A stretch of 64,000 bases of DNA, from the NCBI GenBank assembly GCA_002749535.1, contig MZZL01000132.1, positions 1-64,000 of the forward strand, written 5' to 3'. Positions within the stretch are counted from its first letter, which is position 1. Every line of letters begins with the position of its first letter. Positions 1 to 12,924 of the stretch are shown here, piece by piece. The position numbers and the translations under genes were made by a program. The notes beneath the pieces are model-generated. The model had not been told where the DNA came from and made no database searches. It saw nothing but the letters and a program-made list of their open reading frames with translations. The stretch is from Apophysomyces variabilis (Eukaryota > Mucoromycota > Mucoromycetes > Mucorales > Mucoraceae).

Positions 1-1937
1 CATTCCTACTTTCAGTGAATCTTCCCTACTTTAAGTGAATCCTGCTATCATAGTGCAATGCCATACATTACTGGTCTAGAAGAGACCTCAGGCAGGACAT
101 TAGCAGGGGGGGGCATGGTGTAATCGAATGCATGGAAGATCGAGATGCAGCTGTAGAATCCGTTGATATACGAGGAGTCATACGATGCATGGGTGGTGGA
201 TATGCAATGGCAAGGGAGAATCAAACAACATGGACATAAAATGGCACCAGGAGGTACTAAGGATGGATATGGAACGACATTTAGAGGCAAACATGATGAA
301 TATGTAATGGTGTAATGCGCTAAAGAAGCTGGACATGGAAGGATAGAAGGAAGTCGATACATAGGAATACAGATACTATGGGCTGCAAAGGATTGTATTG
401 ATGAGGATTAACGAATTGTATCTGAGTCCATATGAGGAGGCACAGATTTTGAAGAATGTCTAGCCAAGATTGGTCGAAATCGAACCATATTTACTGGTTG
501 TGACGAAGGGACATTATCCACATAGAGATTATTGTTCAATTATCTTCAGAGCAACTGTTAAGGTTTGCAGGAATGATAAATAAGAAGCAGACCTGTATAG
601 GAAAGCAGATCCGAAAAAAAAAGATAACAATAACAATGTGGCTTTCAGGAACACTGAAAGATTCTTTTTCTACTGATATGATGATTGCAAGGCTTATCAA
701 ATCAGATCCGAAAATTACTCTTTCTTTGCTTTTAGTTTGATAAATCAGCATATAAGCAAGGTATTCATTTCCATATAGCCTGGGGGAGACCCCGGACACC
801 CAAGGATGCAGTGAATCAAGTCCCGGCACTATCAAATTGCTTTGACCAAGATAATCATCGGCTCGGCCCTTTGTGCCTCGCGTTATATATTCTGTCGCAC
901 ACGCTAATTGACTGATTGTCTTGGCAACAGCGGAGCAAATAGTGAAAACTCCATATACTCAGAATGTACCGCCAACAAATGATGAGGGCAGAATAATATC
1001 TCAGCATCCCAGCATTCAATCAGGAAAACTCAACTAAAATTCCAGCTGTCAATCACAATTCGTAAAAGCTGTTTATTGAGCCAATGGGAATGCGTAGCTG
1101 AGTAACCAAAAGCTATTTCTTTAATAGAGAAAGGGTGAAGGGTGATATTGCTTTCATTTTCCGAGCTATTGTATTTTGAAAAGTAGTGTGAAGGTATGCT
1201 ACATTGTATAACTTAACATCAAGACAGTTCACTGTTTGGGGAAGTGAAGAGAAGGGAGGCTTCATCTTATTATTAGGTTGCCACCCAATGTCCTATTTCT
1301 TTAATTGTTTGTTCATTGTGCCGCAGATCGTGTCATTGTCCTTTTGTGACCACAGTTGCTTGCTTCCTGTCAAAAATGATTGCACCTTTTTTTTTTTAAC
1401 TGTACGCCACCTATCTCGTTCATGGCTCGAATGATTAGACATACTTTGTCTTCAGTCACACTAACAGGCTACCCATTTCGACGCTAACAAATACCAAAGG
1501 AAAGAAAAATAGATGAATACCCCTTTTTCATTTATATTGTATCTTCTCTTTGTTTACTTCCATTGTCCGTTGGTCCATTGCTTCCTTTGTTTAGCATATC
1601 TTCACTTAATACAAACGGTATGCACACTTTCTGGCATGAATTTTCTTTGCAATTCAAAGTAAGAGCTACTACGCTTTGATCTAAACGAGAATTGAAGCCC
1701 TTCAGCGAAATAAGCGAATGACCTCCATCGTTATGGTGCTTTATTTTTCTCTCTCTTCCCCCTTTTTTTGCCTTGCGAGTACCCCTAGCTACTCATCGTA
1801 GCACTACTGTTGTCTTTCCGTTTTGGCTCATCATGGGATAAAAGCAAAAGGAGTTAGAAACCCAACAAGTAAAAAAAATATAAAAGTTAACAGTTTCTCC
1901 TTTTTCTTTCTCGTCCTTCTTTTATCAATGAGTATTG
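1..1937. other. Left flank, no confident gene
   Basis: No exon chain could be built here. Positions 1-480 are A/G-rich on the plus strand with many ATGG and GGAT words. That leaves a proline/cysteine-rich open frame on minus (48-362) which looks like a by-product of composition. A second minus frame (536-835) starts with TTG, has no recognisable domain and no spliced neighbours. The last few hundred bases, with T-rich tracts at 1740-1760 and 1900-1920, probably hold the promoter and 5' leader of the RasGEF gene. Confidence 0.5.
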
Positions 1938-4900
1938 ATGGTGCAATCCATAACAGCGGACGTAGATGCAGTTTTATTGAAGTTGCAATCCGCCAAGTGG
2001 AATCAGATCAACGTAAGTATCCTCTGTACTAACTAATAGTATACCCGTATTCGTTAACCGTATTTCCCAAACTGAACACAGTTACAACAAGCATATTACC
2101 AAACTCTGGCATCGGCCATTACTACCATTCTACAGTTGACTTCCGTAGCGTTAAATGACTCTGCAACAACCAGTCTAAAAGCCTCTTTGTCGTTTGATCT
2201 GACAAATGCGACTTCTGCCTTGTCTTCTGCCACCCAAACACTGCTTGAACAAAATAAACATATGGCTACGAAGGGCGGCATCCCAGCATCAATCGCACGT
2301 GTTATTCAACAGGAGGTCAATTCAATTCTGGACCAAGTCCAACGAAGCAAGTGTCTCGCCACACTTCCAATAACTGAAAGTTATCGTGACATAATCTTCC
2401 AGGTACCTTGCATCCTAGTAAGAATGTGGAAAACATTACTTGCATTCCTGGTTTTAGATAGCTCATACCCTTATTGAAGTCCACGATAGAACATGTACAT
2501 CAGCTCATAGACGCTATATCCGCATTTTATCTATCGTCTTCTATCGTTAATAGTAATAACAAGCATGGGGATCAAAGTGAGTAATACAGACTTTGCGCCA
2601 TTTATGTACCGTCTACACCATGCACCTCTCACTCTTTATTGTTAATACAATAGCCTCAACTTGTTTCCTTTCGTCGCCGTTTGTAGCTAAGAAAAAGACA
2701 CGCTCCTCGCCATCGGACCATCTTAAATCCAGATGCTGTCAGAAAGAAAGGTAAGTTTACATCTCTGTTGTCATGTTGGGCCCTGACAACCTTTTCGTCC
2801 GTGTTATTGCTCTCCGTTTTGTATGACATTGTTACAATGACTATATTATGCATTGGTACGACATATTACACTTTGTGGTCCAAATATTCCTATATGGCAT
2901 GGATGCAGACTCACACATAGTGCTGACAAGCTATGTTCAGGCAAGTTGAATGAAGGGAGAGTGTGGAATCGTTTGGTATACCCCTGGGTTTTGCTTAGTT
3001 GCAAGACATCTATCCCTTATATTAGTATTTATATATCGATTTTTTCTTATCTAAATACTGCTTCTTCCATACTCGATAGGAAACCGTCTCATCCGTACCA
3101 TTTCCCCATTAAAAAGGCCTATCACGCTGACAATGTCAGGTACATACGAATACATACATCGGTAATAGTACTGTGAACTGAAATGATTCAGAAACTCTTT
3201 GTCGATCAATCGACGAGAGAGTTGCGCAGGTAGACCGTTTGCATGTTTCTGAAAAGCTATACGCAGCATCTGTAAAGAGCTGTTCGTCAAGTATGAAGAG
3301 TTCTAAGAGTGCAAATACCTTCAAGTTCTTGTTCGGAGGTCGCAGAGACGGTTATCGTGCAAAACCTGGATCCAAAGCTCGAAGTATTAAGGATTTTTTC
3401 AATTTCTCTACGTACAGCAAAGAGAGCGCCTCATCCAAGTTGGCGAAGCCGAAAACCCAAGAACATTTTGCAAATGACTCGGTAATTAGTTTGACAGATA
3501 CATTGGAGGTAATGTAGCATCGGTTAGGGTCGCTATATTCATATAGACCATCAATCATTTCGCTTAGATTCGAGAACCCATAATGGAAAAGGTTGCCGCT
3601 TCCCCCACAATCAATTTTTCACCAGTTATGAGAAACATTCCATCTAAAGAAGTCCACACTTTAGCTAATGCAGGAGCCATTCCAGCGAATCGTTCTGCAA
3701 AATATCGTAAACGCACATCTGTTCAGACGCTTGTTTCTCCATTCGGACGGAATATCGATATACGTATGACAGATGAAGACACTAGTCACTATGTCGTTTC
3801 TCTGCCAAGCCCGATAGAAACTGGCGCGACACGTAGCGATGGCAACCATAAGGGAATGAGTTGCGCTTGGATTCAAACAACAGTGCCTTCATTACCTTCA
3901 CCTCCACCTTCTGCACCGCCTACACTCTTCAACCACCATCAACACCGTTTGCATGACGAAGAAAATCCAGAGTCTATAATGCACGATGGGTTCATGAAGC
4001 CGTCGAATGCTAACATGCAGACTAAGTCGTCTGTTTCAGAGCATCAGATACTCACGCCTATTACATTTTATCCGTCTATCATTCAATCGCTGGACGATCA
4101 AGATAGCGATACAGAGGAGAAGAAATCTAGGATATTTAATGAATCTATTCACGACGTGACAAAATCGCACGCACTTGCGGCAGGATTGCCTCTTCGTCTA
4201 GCTAGGAGTACCCACATACTCTCCTGCAGCAAGGCTCACGACAATGAGAACAAATGTATTCCTCCATCGTTGGTGTCTATACATGCCGAACATGCCGAAC
4301 CCACCTTTATACGAGGACGAATGAGTTCTGATCAGAAAGAGGGTGAACGGGATTGTCAACAGTTTCTTACAGTCCGTAATATCGCACCGGTAATGAAGCA
4401 TCACAAATCTGAAAGCGACTTGGGTCGTTTCAAAGGACCGATTTTCAGTCCTGCTACCCCAAACAAAGACTTAAGAAGGGCAAATAGTCGCATGAGACTA
4501 AGCTCAATGACCTCTTCCGCCTCAATTAGTACAACGTCGCTTTCATCGATTTTATTCAAACCGTGGGCTACCAACAAAACCAGCAATGCCAGCAACTGCT
4601 ACAACATCAGAAATAATGAGATTGACGAGTATGATGCTAGATTAGACTCGGAACGCATCGAGCAAAGGTGAATATGTTTTCAGTGCTTACGCTATAGTTT
4701 AACAAAGATATACCTCTAGTCCGTGGAACCTACTGCGCACACTTCGACGGAACCAGTCATCAGTATCTCTCAACAAAACTGCTACTGAATATGTAAATGC
4801 ACAGAACGTCATCCGATTGGCTTAATCCACATTATTGTGTTACAGGGACTTTCCCAAGCAGGCAGGAACGGATCTTCATGGAAAAAATTGGGCGGTGGCG

Positions 4901-6639
4901 AAGGGAGTATTCTACATATAGCTGAAGATGGTTATGACGTTCTGATAATGGAGATGATTTCCGGAAAGCTACAAATTGTTGCTGGCACTTCGGACAAGCT
5001 TCTCATTAAACTTGCTGATGAGACGTCACAAGGTGAGCCATTATGCCGCTGTAAACCAACCCACCGCTTAATATAATGTCAGATTTCGATTATATCGACA
5101 CATATCTAATGAATTATTCCTGGTTTTCCACTCCTACGGAGCTCTTTGAAGACCTAATGGCTCGTTTTCATCTGGAAGCTCTACCTGGAGAAGTAGAATA
5201 CTTCAAGAAGTGGCAACGTTCCATTCAACACAAGTAAGACTAGATATTCCATTTTCAAGCATGGCTTTTTCTTAATATATCAATGAGCAGGGTGTTGAAT
5301 ATTATCAACAGGTGGATCAAATTGCGCTTCATAGATTTCAGAAACGATAGTGCGCTATTGGCCAGGCTGGAAAGCTTTCTGTCGTGTGAGGTTGGCAAAG
5401 CAGGCTTCTCAGCAGAAGCAATTAAAGTTAAAGAAGCCTTAAAACAACAGGTACAGAACATATAGGTGAACACATCATGGCTAAACTGTCTAAAGATGGA
5501 TCAGCATATTCGGAATCGACATTCAATTATTGCAGCCACCTCTCATACATCGATTCCCTCGGTCACATCCACTCCGCTTCCTTTGCAGCAGCATCGCACA
5601 TCTGCATCACAAAGTTCGTTCCAGTTTGTATCCACACTCAGCACTCCTCCGAGTTCACCAATCTCCCCAGTGTCACTTGCTATTCCTTATGTGTCTACAC
5701 TATCACCTCTCGCTTTAATAACTCTGGAAGCAAAGGATATCGCCCGGTATCTTACTTTAGCCGATTTTTACATATTCAAATGCATTACTGCGTATGATTA
5801 CCTAAGCGGCAGCTGGCGGAAGGGAAACCGTAACAATCCGGAAAAAAGCAGCTTTTACATCGAAATGATGACAAGACGTGCTAATGTTGTAAGTTTTATT
5901 GCATGAATATAGCGATGTTCTCATTATTTGTCCAGTTAACCCATTGGGTCATTCATGAAATATGCTCTATTAGAGCCCCAAAGCAGCGAAGAACTGCGTT
6001 ACGAAAAATGATCGAAGTTGCTAAAGTATGAGGAAGAGATCTCATAGGATGAGAAGCTGACACGTTTTATTGCTACCTTAGATGTGTTTGGAATGGAACA
6101 ATTTTCATACAAGTATGGTAATTACTATGGGATTAAGTAGTAGAACCGTACGGAAACTGGAAGATACTTGGCAATCGCTGTCAAGTCGGGACATGGATAC
6201 CTATCATATGATCCAAAGAAACGTTGATGTGGGCAACAATATGGGCACGTATCGTCAAGCTTTCCACAAAGCCAAAGCACCTGCCATCCCTTTTCTCCCT
6301 ATCGTACTTAAAGACTTGACGTTCTTTATGGATGGTAATCAAACTTACCTTCCGTCCGCAAAAACGGGGGCTCCTACACTGATCAACTTCGCTAAGTTCA
6401 GATCACTTAGCAAGTTCGTGGAAGGTATCATAGGGTACTGCAGCGAGAATTTTTCCTTCGCTAGTGACCTTGAATACTTTCCATTTTTCCCTAACGTCAA
6501 ACCCATTGAACTCGCACCGCTGGACCGTGTTGCTGAAATAGTTGAACAAAGGATCAATGCTACATATGAATGCTATCAAGACGTTCATTGTGAATCACGA
6601 CTGTTAATGCAAGCATTATCACGACATGCTGAACAATAA
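1938..6639 (+). CDS. RasGEF (CDC25-family) guanine nucleotide exchange factor
   Basis: Fifteen exons join in frame: 1938-2012, 2082-2402, 2462-2576, 2687-2750, 2909-2940, 3080-3139, 3192-3508, 3568-4667, 4720-4792, 4846-5032, 5083-5233, 5291-5450, 5496-5888, 5936-6025 and 6082-6639, giving 1231 residues. The C-terminal third is typical of the family. A RasGEF N-terminal (REM) domain lies around residues 735-885 (motif DTYLMNYSWFSTPTELFEDL). The catalytic CDC25 domain covers about 955-1225, with motifs LTLADFYIFK, RKMIEVAK, WNNFHTSMVI and LTFFMDGN. Such proteins load GTP on Ras-type GTPases at membranes. The N-terminal two thirds are mostly disordered and rich in Ser, Thr and Pro; residues 1-170 look helical. 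The start at 1938 was chosen because it is the ATG whose frame fits the strong donor at 2013. The exons between 2687 and 3139 are the least certain, and one intron there would be GC-AG. Confidence 0.9.
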
Positions 6640-8207
6640 AAGCCAAACTTGTAAATATAACGAAGCATTAAATCAATGCTTAAGAATATAAATTTGTTGT
6701 ACAAGCACCGTTTAATGGGAGTTGTACTTGCCGTGTTCATGCAGATCTCGCTCTATAGGAAAGCCTCGAACACAACGACTGCTAACTTTTCGGCTTGAAA
6801 CTTCAAATGAACGTGTTTATGAGGGTTTGACGCAATATTGGGGAAGGTGATGTTCTTCTGTAATATTCCTAATATGTCCAGAATCAAACCATTGCTATAC
6901 TATGATGACATGTAGTTGAAATGTTGTAAATTTGTTATTTAGCAGATGGGATGTGTTGTCCGTGCTTATCTCCAAACTAAGTCCTGGGGACGAGCAGCAT
7001 TCCCCCATACAAATATGGGGACCCATGCATATCATGGGATCAGGAGGAGGAGACGGTTGAACGTCAGGCTCGAGTATAAGCGATATTGTCTTGGATTTGA
7101 TTGTCCCTTGCTCGATAGTTCATATAATCATAGTTGAAAATGGGAATTGTCTTAAACTTGCAAACTTTATCACAATCGGACACAAGATTACTGAACATAA
7201 CCAAGCTGTTACTAAGGGAAAGAAATTGACCTGGTTTTTTTTTGCTTCAGCTAGGGTCGATGTTCAACATGCGCCTAAGATCAGTATAGATAGGTTCGGA
7301 GGTCTTGCGGTTGACATATTGGCTAATTGTGACACTAATTTACTATATGACAAACATCGTTTCAGGACCTATCAGTCTAAGAATGCCAACGTTCGAATTT
7401 AAAATATAAAACAATCGATGGTACAAGTCACGTCATATAGCATAAACAGGGAAGTGTTACTTCGGGTGCTGTGATGATATGGGGTTGTACAAGGTCTACT
7501 GTCTCAACTGTTTTTTGTTGCCTCTCTTTTAGCAAGTGTAGTTGGATAATCGACGGAAACAGAATTCAGCAGCTTGCTTAGGGATATATATTGACTCATT
7601 GATTGGTTAAACAAGGGTTACCAGTAGCGCAAAGCTCTCTTCAATTGGAGCAACGAAAGGACCATCCTACACTGACAGCGGCAAATGAAAAAAGTGGATT
7701 CAAGAACAGATGTGTAGACTCATTCACGGTTTCTATTGGTCAATTTACTCCAAATCCAGACAAGTTAATGTATCTTTATTGGCCAAAATCATCGTTCATT
7801 CTGAGGTTGCGTCACTTGCGGGACTGGCTCAACAGCAGCTTTTGTATATAAATACTCTCTGCTTGATGAAATTATGGTTTTCTCATCCTTGTCTGAACTC
7901 AGCGCAGCTTAAATTTTCATTTTCTTTTTCCTTTTCAGTACTTGTCTTATTCGTTCCTGACTGTACTATTACTGCTGCTTTAAGCATAACTTTCTACTCA
8001 ATTCCTCCATCAGAACGAATGCTACTAGTCCTTCCATTATTTTCTCTTTGACACTTAGACAGTTACTGAAGAAGCGGTCACTCAAAAAATTATACCTGAC
8101 CTTTTAAAAGAAAGAGCTTTTGGACGTTTTTATACTAGGTGTGTACGAAAAAAAATTCCTGCAAATTTTGATTCACATGATTAATCTCTTCTCTTCTTTT
8201 AGATAAT
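6640..8207. other. Intergenic block, scattered open frames only
   Basis: Several 60-110 codon plus-strand frames occur (6946-7137, 7091-7402, 7603-7851, 7710-8051), but none has a recognisable domain or consistent splice partners. The stretch 8055-8140 reads open and coding-like (TEEAVTQKIIPDLLKERAFG) before a GTGTGT donor, and CTTCTTTTAG just upstream of 8202 resembles an acceptor. The next gene might therefore have an extra 5' exon, but the phases tested lead to a stop. Confidence 0.4.
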
Positions 8208-10502
8208 ATGCCAGTTGACGAGGTAATAGACAGTGTACCTACTTTGAATGATCTACTAAAATTATCGAGGATATGTCGGATTAGGAAGCTTGTGTTATTT
8301 GTGAAGGTGTTATGTCAACTAAGAGGAATCCTATCATGTTTTGTGATGGAGAAGGTAACAAAAACTTTAATCTGGATTATAACATTAATCAGGCTTTTTA
8401 GCATGTGACATGCCCGTTCATAAGCGTAAGACCTCAACTAGTTGCAACCGGTAAATTGATCGCCATGGAAATATTAGAATGTTACAACGTGGATGAAGTG
8501 CCTGAAGGAGAGTGGATTTGCCAACGTTGTGAGGCCCTGAAGATGAAGAAACCAGTGGTAAAACCGTCTTGATTGCACTATGCAGAAATCTCAATGCAAA
8601 ATATATAGCATATTTTATGTTGCCCTATGGAAGATGGTGCCATTAGACACACCATGATACCCGGTGAATTTATGCACGTTGTCTGTGCAATGTGGAACAA
8701 GAAGATTGACGATGAGACCGAACCTTATGGTGTGATTAGGAGTCAACTTGATGTCGATGTAAGGCAAAAAGTTCGCTTGGACTGAACAATCTTTGAATGA
8801 CGCCATGTTCCCTAGAAATGTTATATTTGCACGCAAAAAAATGGTCTGTGTGTGCCTTGCGAAGATCCATCTTGTTCAAAGTACGCTGAGTACATAATAC
8901 GAAGTTTTACTAATTATGCATCATTGCCAGACGTTTTCATGTTACTTGTGCCATTAATTCTGGAATAATCAATGCTGCTCCGTTTACACCCTCGTCCTAT
9001 TCATTATTTTGCGCAAAGCACCTGATGGAAGCAGAAAATGGGCCATCACGCTCCACAGTGCCAAAGAAAAGGAAGCTATTGAGAAACGACATAAGGGAGG
9101 ATACCGTTGATGAGGAATATGAAGAGGATGAGGAAGAGGATGAAGATGGTGATGAACATAACGATATAGATGAAGATAACAGCACAGTGGCCGAACAGTC
9201 GCGGAAAAGGTTATTGAAACAACGAAAAGATACGCAACAAGATGTAACGAAGGTACCAATCAAAAGGCGTGCAACAGCTCAACATGCCAAAAATACTGGC
9301 CCAATTAGACTTTTTCAGAGCGATCAAAGCGATTCAGAAGATGATATGGGAACCTCTGCCCGTAAGGTATCACAGAAGTCTCGATCGTCTATTGCAAACG
9401 ATAATGGTGGAACAGCGACCGAAGAAATGAAAAGCAAATTAACAAAAGCTGAAAAAGGAAAAGTTCCTAAGCCTTTCAGCTCAAATCCACCTTTGGCGCT
9501 GGATCGTCATAAGCCGATTACCAATGGAACAAGTACGACTGCTCCACCGAAACAGAAGCTGCCAAACAAGACGCACCTGGCTGTCCCTACCAATGCAACA
9601 GCAGCAACGTCTGCTCGCTCTCTTGGTACGCAATCCTCGATATTGAACACTGGTATAGGACCCAACAATGGTACCGGAGGGATATTGGGTAGTGGTAATA
9701 GTGCCGCCAATCTCACAAGGTCACCTACGGGACTGGTGAAAGACTATGAAGAGGTAACGTTAGCGAGAGAGGTTTCCTTGTATCTGGGCTGATGTTGCTT
9801 AAATGACATAGAACGATTACCGGTCTCCAGCTCAAAGACGAAATACGCTTCCCCATGCACCGCAAACACCTACGAACGATATACCAAACACACAAACACC
9901 ATCTATTGCATCTTTCGATATAACTACTCATGTCAATAGCATCAATCGAAGAAACCACCAACAAATGCCGCTAAGGTAACTCTAAACTAATTAAGAGAGG
10001 TCACTGATTTTTGAGATAAAAGGAAATCTATGGATACTCAAAATGAGTCCATAAACCCCCAGACTCTGATAGCTTTAAAGGCTCAGTTTAATGAAATATT
10101 TGATCAGGCTTGCTTTGCCGGAGGTAAGAATAGCCATTCGGTACAGGTTAGAAATTTTACAATCTCACGATAGGAAAGCCTATGAATCAACCTACTACTG
10201 GCGACCAACAAACACAGTTCAAATTACAATCAGCTAATATGGAGGCAAGTAGACTGAGAGAAGAGTTACGGCGCACACAGGAGCAATTGCGACGAGCTAC
10301 CGACTTCAAGAAAAGCGTAGCAGAAGTGTTCGAGGCACTTAATGTTCGCATACCCAGCGTAACGTCTGTTACGCTAGAGACGGTGGATACATACGTGGCT
10401 GAAATCAAGGGCATGTTAGTTAGAGAAGGGCCTATTCGTGCGAGCGAGAGTGCACGGCTTGCTGATACTGTGGACAAAATAATGAACGAGTATTCATATT
10501 AA
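8208..10502 (+). CDS. AF10-like PHD-zinc knuckle-PHD chromatin reader
   Basis: Ten exons join in phase: 8208-8222, 8285-8354, 8402-8425, 8478-8557, 8609-8758, 8816-8880, 8931-9753, 9812-9975, 10023-10123 and 10174-10502, giving 606 residues. Residues 6-160 form a PHD finger (CVICEG, FCDGEACDMPVHKQCY, GEWICQRCE), a zinc knuckle (CCPMEDGAI, FMHVVCAMWN) and a second PHD (KCYICTQ, CSKRFHVTCA, SLFCAKH). This PZP module reads histone H3 in AF10/AF17, JADE and BRPF proteins. No EPc, bromo or PWWP segment is seen, so AF10 is the closest layout. An Asp/Glu-rich stretch follows at about residues 185-215, then a long disordered part, then a C-terminal coiled coil (about 505-550) in the place of AF10's DOT1L-binding zipper. 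Nuclear function is inferred. The first exon codes only five residues, so more 5' coding sequence is possible. Confidence 0.88.
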
Positions 10503-11967
10503 AACGGAATATCCTGAGCAAGGCATGGTGTATTTGTTTTCTCTTTCGATACTCTTATGTTCCGTTGCTCTATTGCGCTGCACGATCAAAAAAAAAGGGG
10601 CCCGAAGCAAAGAACTAATGGGTTCGGCTGCACTGATAAGAATGAGTCAATGATGTATCCTGGCTGCGTGTTCCGGAACTTTGATCATCTTCAGGAGAAG
10701 GTTCAATGCTGAAATATTTTGCGTATATCATAAAAGCTGGCTGTATACTAGCCGGGCTATTGTTCAGTTCACTTTGAATAAGGTATGATGGAGTCTTCAA
10801 GATGCCGTAAATGACGGGAGGCAGGAATTATGTTCTTGGATCTAGCGGATCTGCTTGTTCCACAAAGATTCTATGGTGATTTGTAGGTATTATTAGCTCT
10901 CTTGTCGAAAAAGAAGATTTATGTACATATGCTGTACACTGACTACCGAGCTCAGAGTGAAAAATACTACATCGGCTCACTTATAGCAATCCTGCACTAC
11001 GCTATTGGTTATTGATTATTGATTATTGATTATTGATTACTAGTGCTATCGAACAGTCAGAATATCCGTTGACGAAACTTGTGGGCCATGCTGCGGAAAC
11101 CACTTTCTTTTCCCTCAAGGCATAGATTGACTGTATATCATACAATTTAATTAATTCCCAAATGCCTAATTCACTTGTCACAAATACTCACACATACGCA
11201 CCATCATATACAAATACGTAAATCTAATGGATCTTGGGATTTTACTTCAAAATGTAACAAAACGAGAGCGATACAATTGCTGGCGTCCCTTTTTATATTT
11301 GAAAGCGCTGTTCTCTTTTTAAAGGAAATAGAGTTCTACAGACTTTTCCATACCGTGTTACAATGCTGAATGCTTGTTAAACGGTGAAGCAAATAAGCGT
11401 GGGCATAAGAAATGTAAGCGATTTATAGAAAACAAAAGCAACGAAAAAAAAATGGTGGGGGATGACGGGGGCGAGCTATTGGCATTTGGTGATGCCCATA
11501 TGGTTTTAGGGCTTTTTTTCACTTGGTGATGTCGCAGCTAAAGAGGGTTGAAAGTTGATGGAGTATCTGACCGCACAAACTGTTCTTTAAGCTATTTTGC
11601 GCTTCAAGTTGACGAGAGTGAAGTCAGGGAAGGGATATTGTAATCGTTTTCCCTCATAACCACTTCATCTTGTTCGACGAGTGCGTGCTTATGAAGCTGC
11701 CACGCACTAAACCTTGTACAGATGAGCCGGTTATGTGGCTAAGACTACTACATCCTGGATATTGATGCGTATACACCAGCTAGATACTCTTTCCTCGGCA
11801 TAAATAGGGCAACTCGTGATGAGATCGTCCTTTGTGTTCGATTTTGCCTTTGCCGCGGGGTGTTTCGCATGGATAATGTTTTATCGTAAATACCCTGCAG
11901 TTAGGTAACACTCCAGTTTGCCTTAGCTCTTCGATTATACTTGTGTGTCCCATAAAGTCGGCATTGG
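10503..11967. other. Intergenic block
   Basis: No gene was recognised. It holds the 3' flank of the PZP gene, a short heptamer repeat near 11.0 kb and several open frames under 70 codons with no motif or splice partner. Confidence 0.5.
11011..11038. repeat. Tandem heptamer repeat, four copies
   Basis: Four perfect head-to-tail copies of ATTGATT stand in an otherwise unstructured AT-rich spacer. It looks like a simple minisatellite that could vary in copy number between strains. Confidence 0.9.
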
Positions 11968-12712
11968 TTAGCAAATGGCGACAAGAAAAAGTAGGTGAGG
12001 GAAACTTAACATTCGAGCTTGCCTATTTTCATCCCGATCAAGTGAGCTTTGTGACAAACTGACATCATCATCATTGTTCAAAATCGATTCTACATAAACT
12101 CCAGTAAGAACTTGTGTCAACGTACATCTGATCCGCAATTCATCGCATGTAACTTGGAAACAGCTTACCCGACGGCAATCTGCTTAGGCGACTGTAACAT
12201 TTCGTCCGTGGCTGCTGGGATTTTACCCAGCTTGCTTGCCGGTCCTGTCAACGACAGATATGTTTTGTAGGTGGAGTCAGCTAACTCATAAGCGCTTATT
12301 CGACGTAATAGAAGCAAATCAATAACTCTCTATCATGAATAGGTGGTCCGCCCATAGTCCAGAGCTGAACGCCATCGATGGTCAGTGGGACGACGCCGAC
12401 AGCGCCTCATGAAGGGAAGACTTTATTTATCGGAAGGTTCGTTCCGTCATCGATCGTGTTAACATGGACAATGAATCCAATATCAGCTTGGCGCAAAATC
12501 AGAATGACACCTATCGTAGTAACAATTACAACAATAGAAACGGTCCAACGAATAGCGTTGACGGTAGGATGGTAAAGACTGGATAGCGCGCTTTTCACTA
12601 AGCGTTAGCTAACTTTTTGCCTTTGGAGAGGTCTTTAGCAATCTATAGCTGACGAAGATATTCCCTTCCATATCACTTTCATACGGTTCAGTAACTTAGC
12701 CATGCAGGACAT
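11968..12712 (-). pseudogene. Single-pass membrane protein gene, probably inactivated by an in-frame TGA
   Basis: Read 5' to 3' on minus, a short first exon starts at 12712 (MSCMAKLLN). After an intron ending near 12600 comes a basic segment and a transmembrane helix (TVSIVVIVTTIGVILI). The frame then runs TNLPINKVFPS, meets TGA at 12409-12407, and continues in the same frame as GAVGVVPLTIDGVQLW. That pattern looks like a TGG-to-TGA change. Further exons follow (LSLTGPASKLGKIPA, then TLTQVLTGVYVESILNN) and end at a TAA at 11970-11968. The family is not recognised; the layout suggests a type II membrane protein with an external domain. The splice between the second and third parts could not be settled. 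An unusual intron hiding the TGA, or a sequencing error, remains possible. Confidence 0.5.
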
Positions 12713-12924
12713 TGTCTGTGGAATAATGTCACTCGACTGTATAATGATATGCAGTAGATTCGAACGCATGTTTATTCCTTCAATTTGTTCATTTTACATT
12801 ATCTTTAAGCTGTCAGATTCTAGAACAAGACAATGCTCGATATGGAAAATACTATATGTACGTAACAGTGATAATGAAGAAAAAGAATGGTCATAAAATA
12901 CACACAAAAACAACGTCATTTCTT

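Noticed and set aside
48..362. 104-codon minus frame rich in Pro, Cys and Ser
   Set aside because: It mirrors an A/G-rich plus strand and has no domain or splice support.
3583..4671. Separate gene starting at ATG 3583
   Set aside because: The frame continues from the exon upstream and into the REM domain downstream; it is the large exon of the RasGEF.
8984..9263. Two minus frames rich in His, Pro and Ser
   Set aside because: They are shadows of the acidic repeat-like codons in the PZP protein.
12135..12270. Plus-strand coding reading (YPTAICLGDCNISSV) at 12.15 kb
   Set aside because: It has stops soon on both sides and no partners, whereas the minus strand gives several linked exons.
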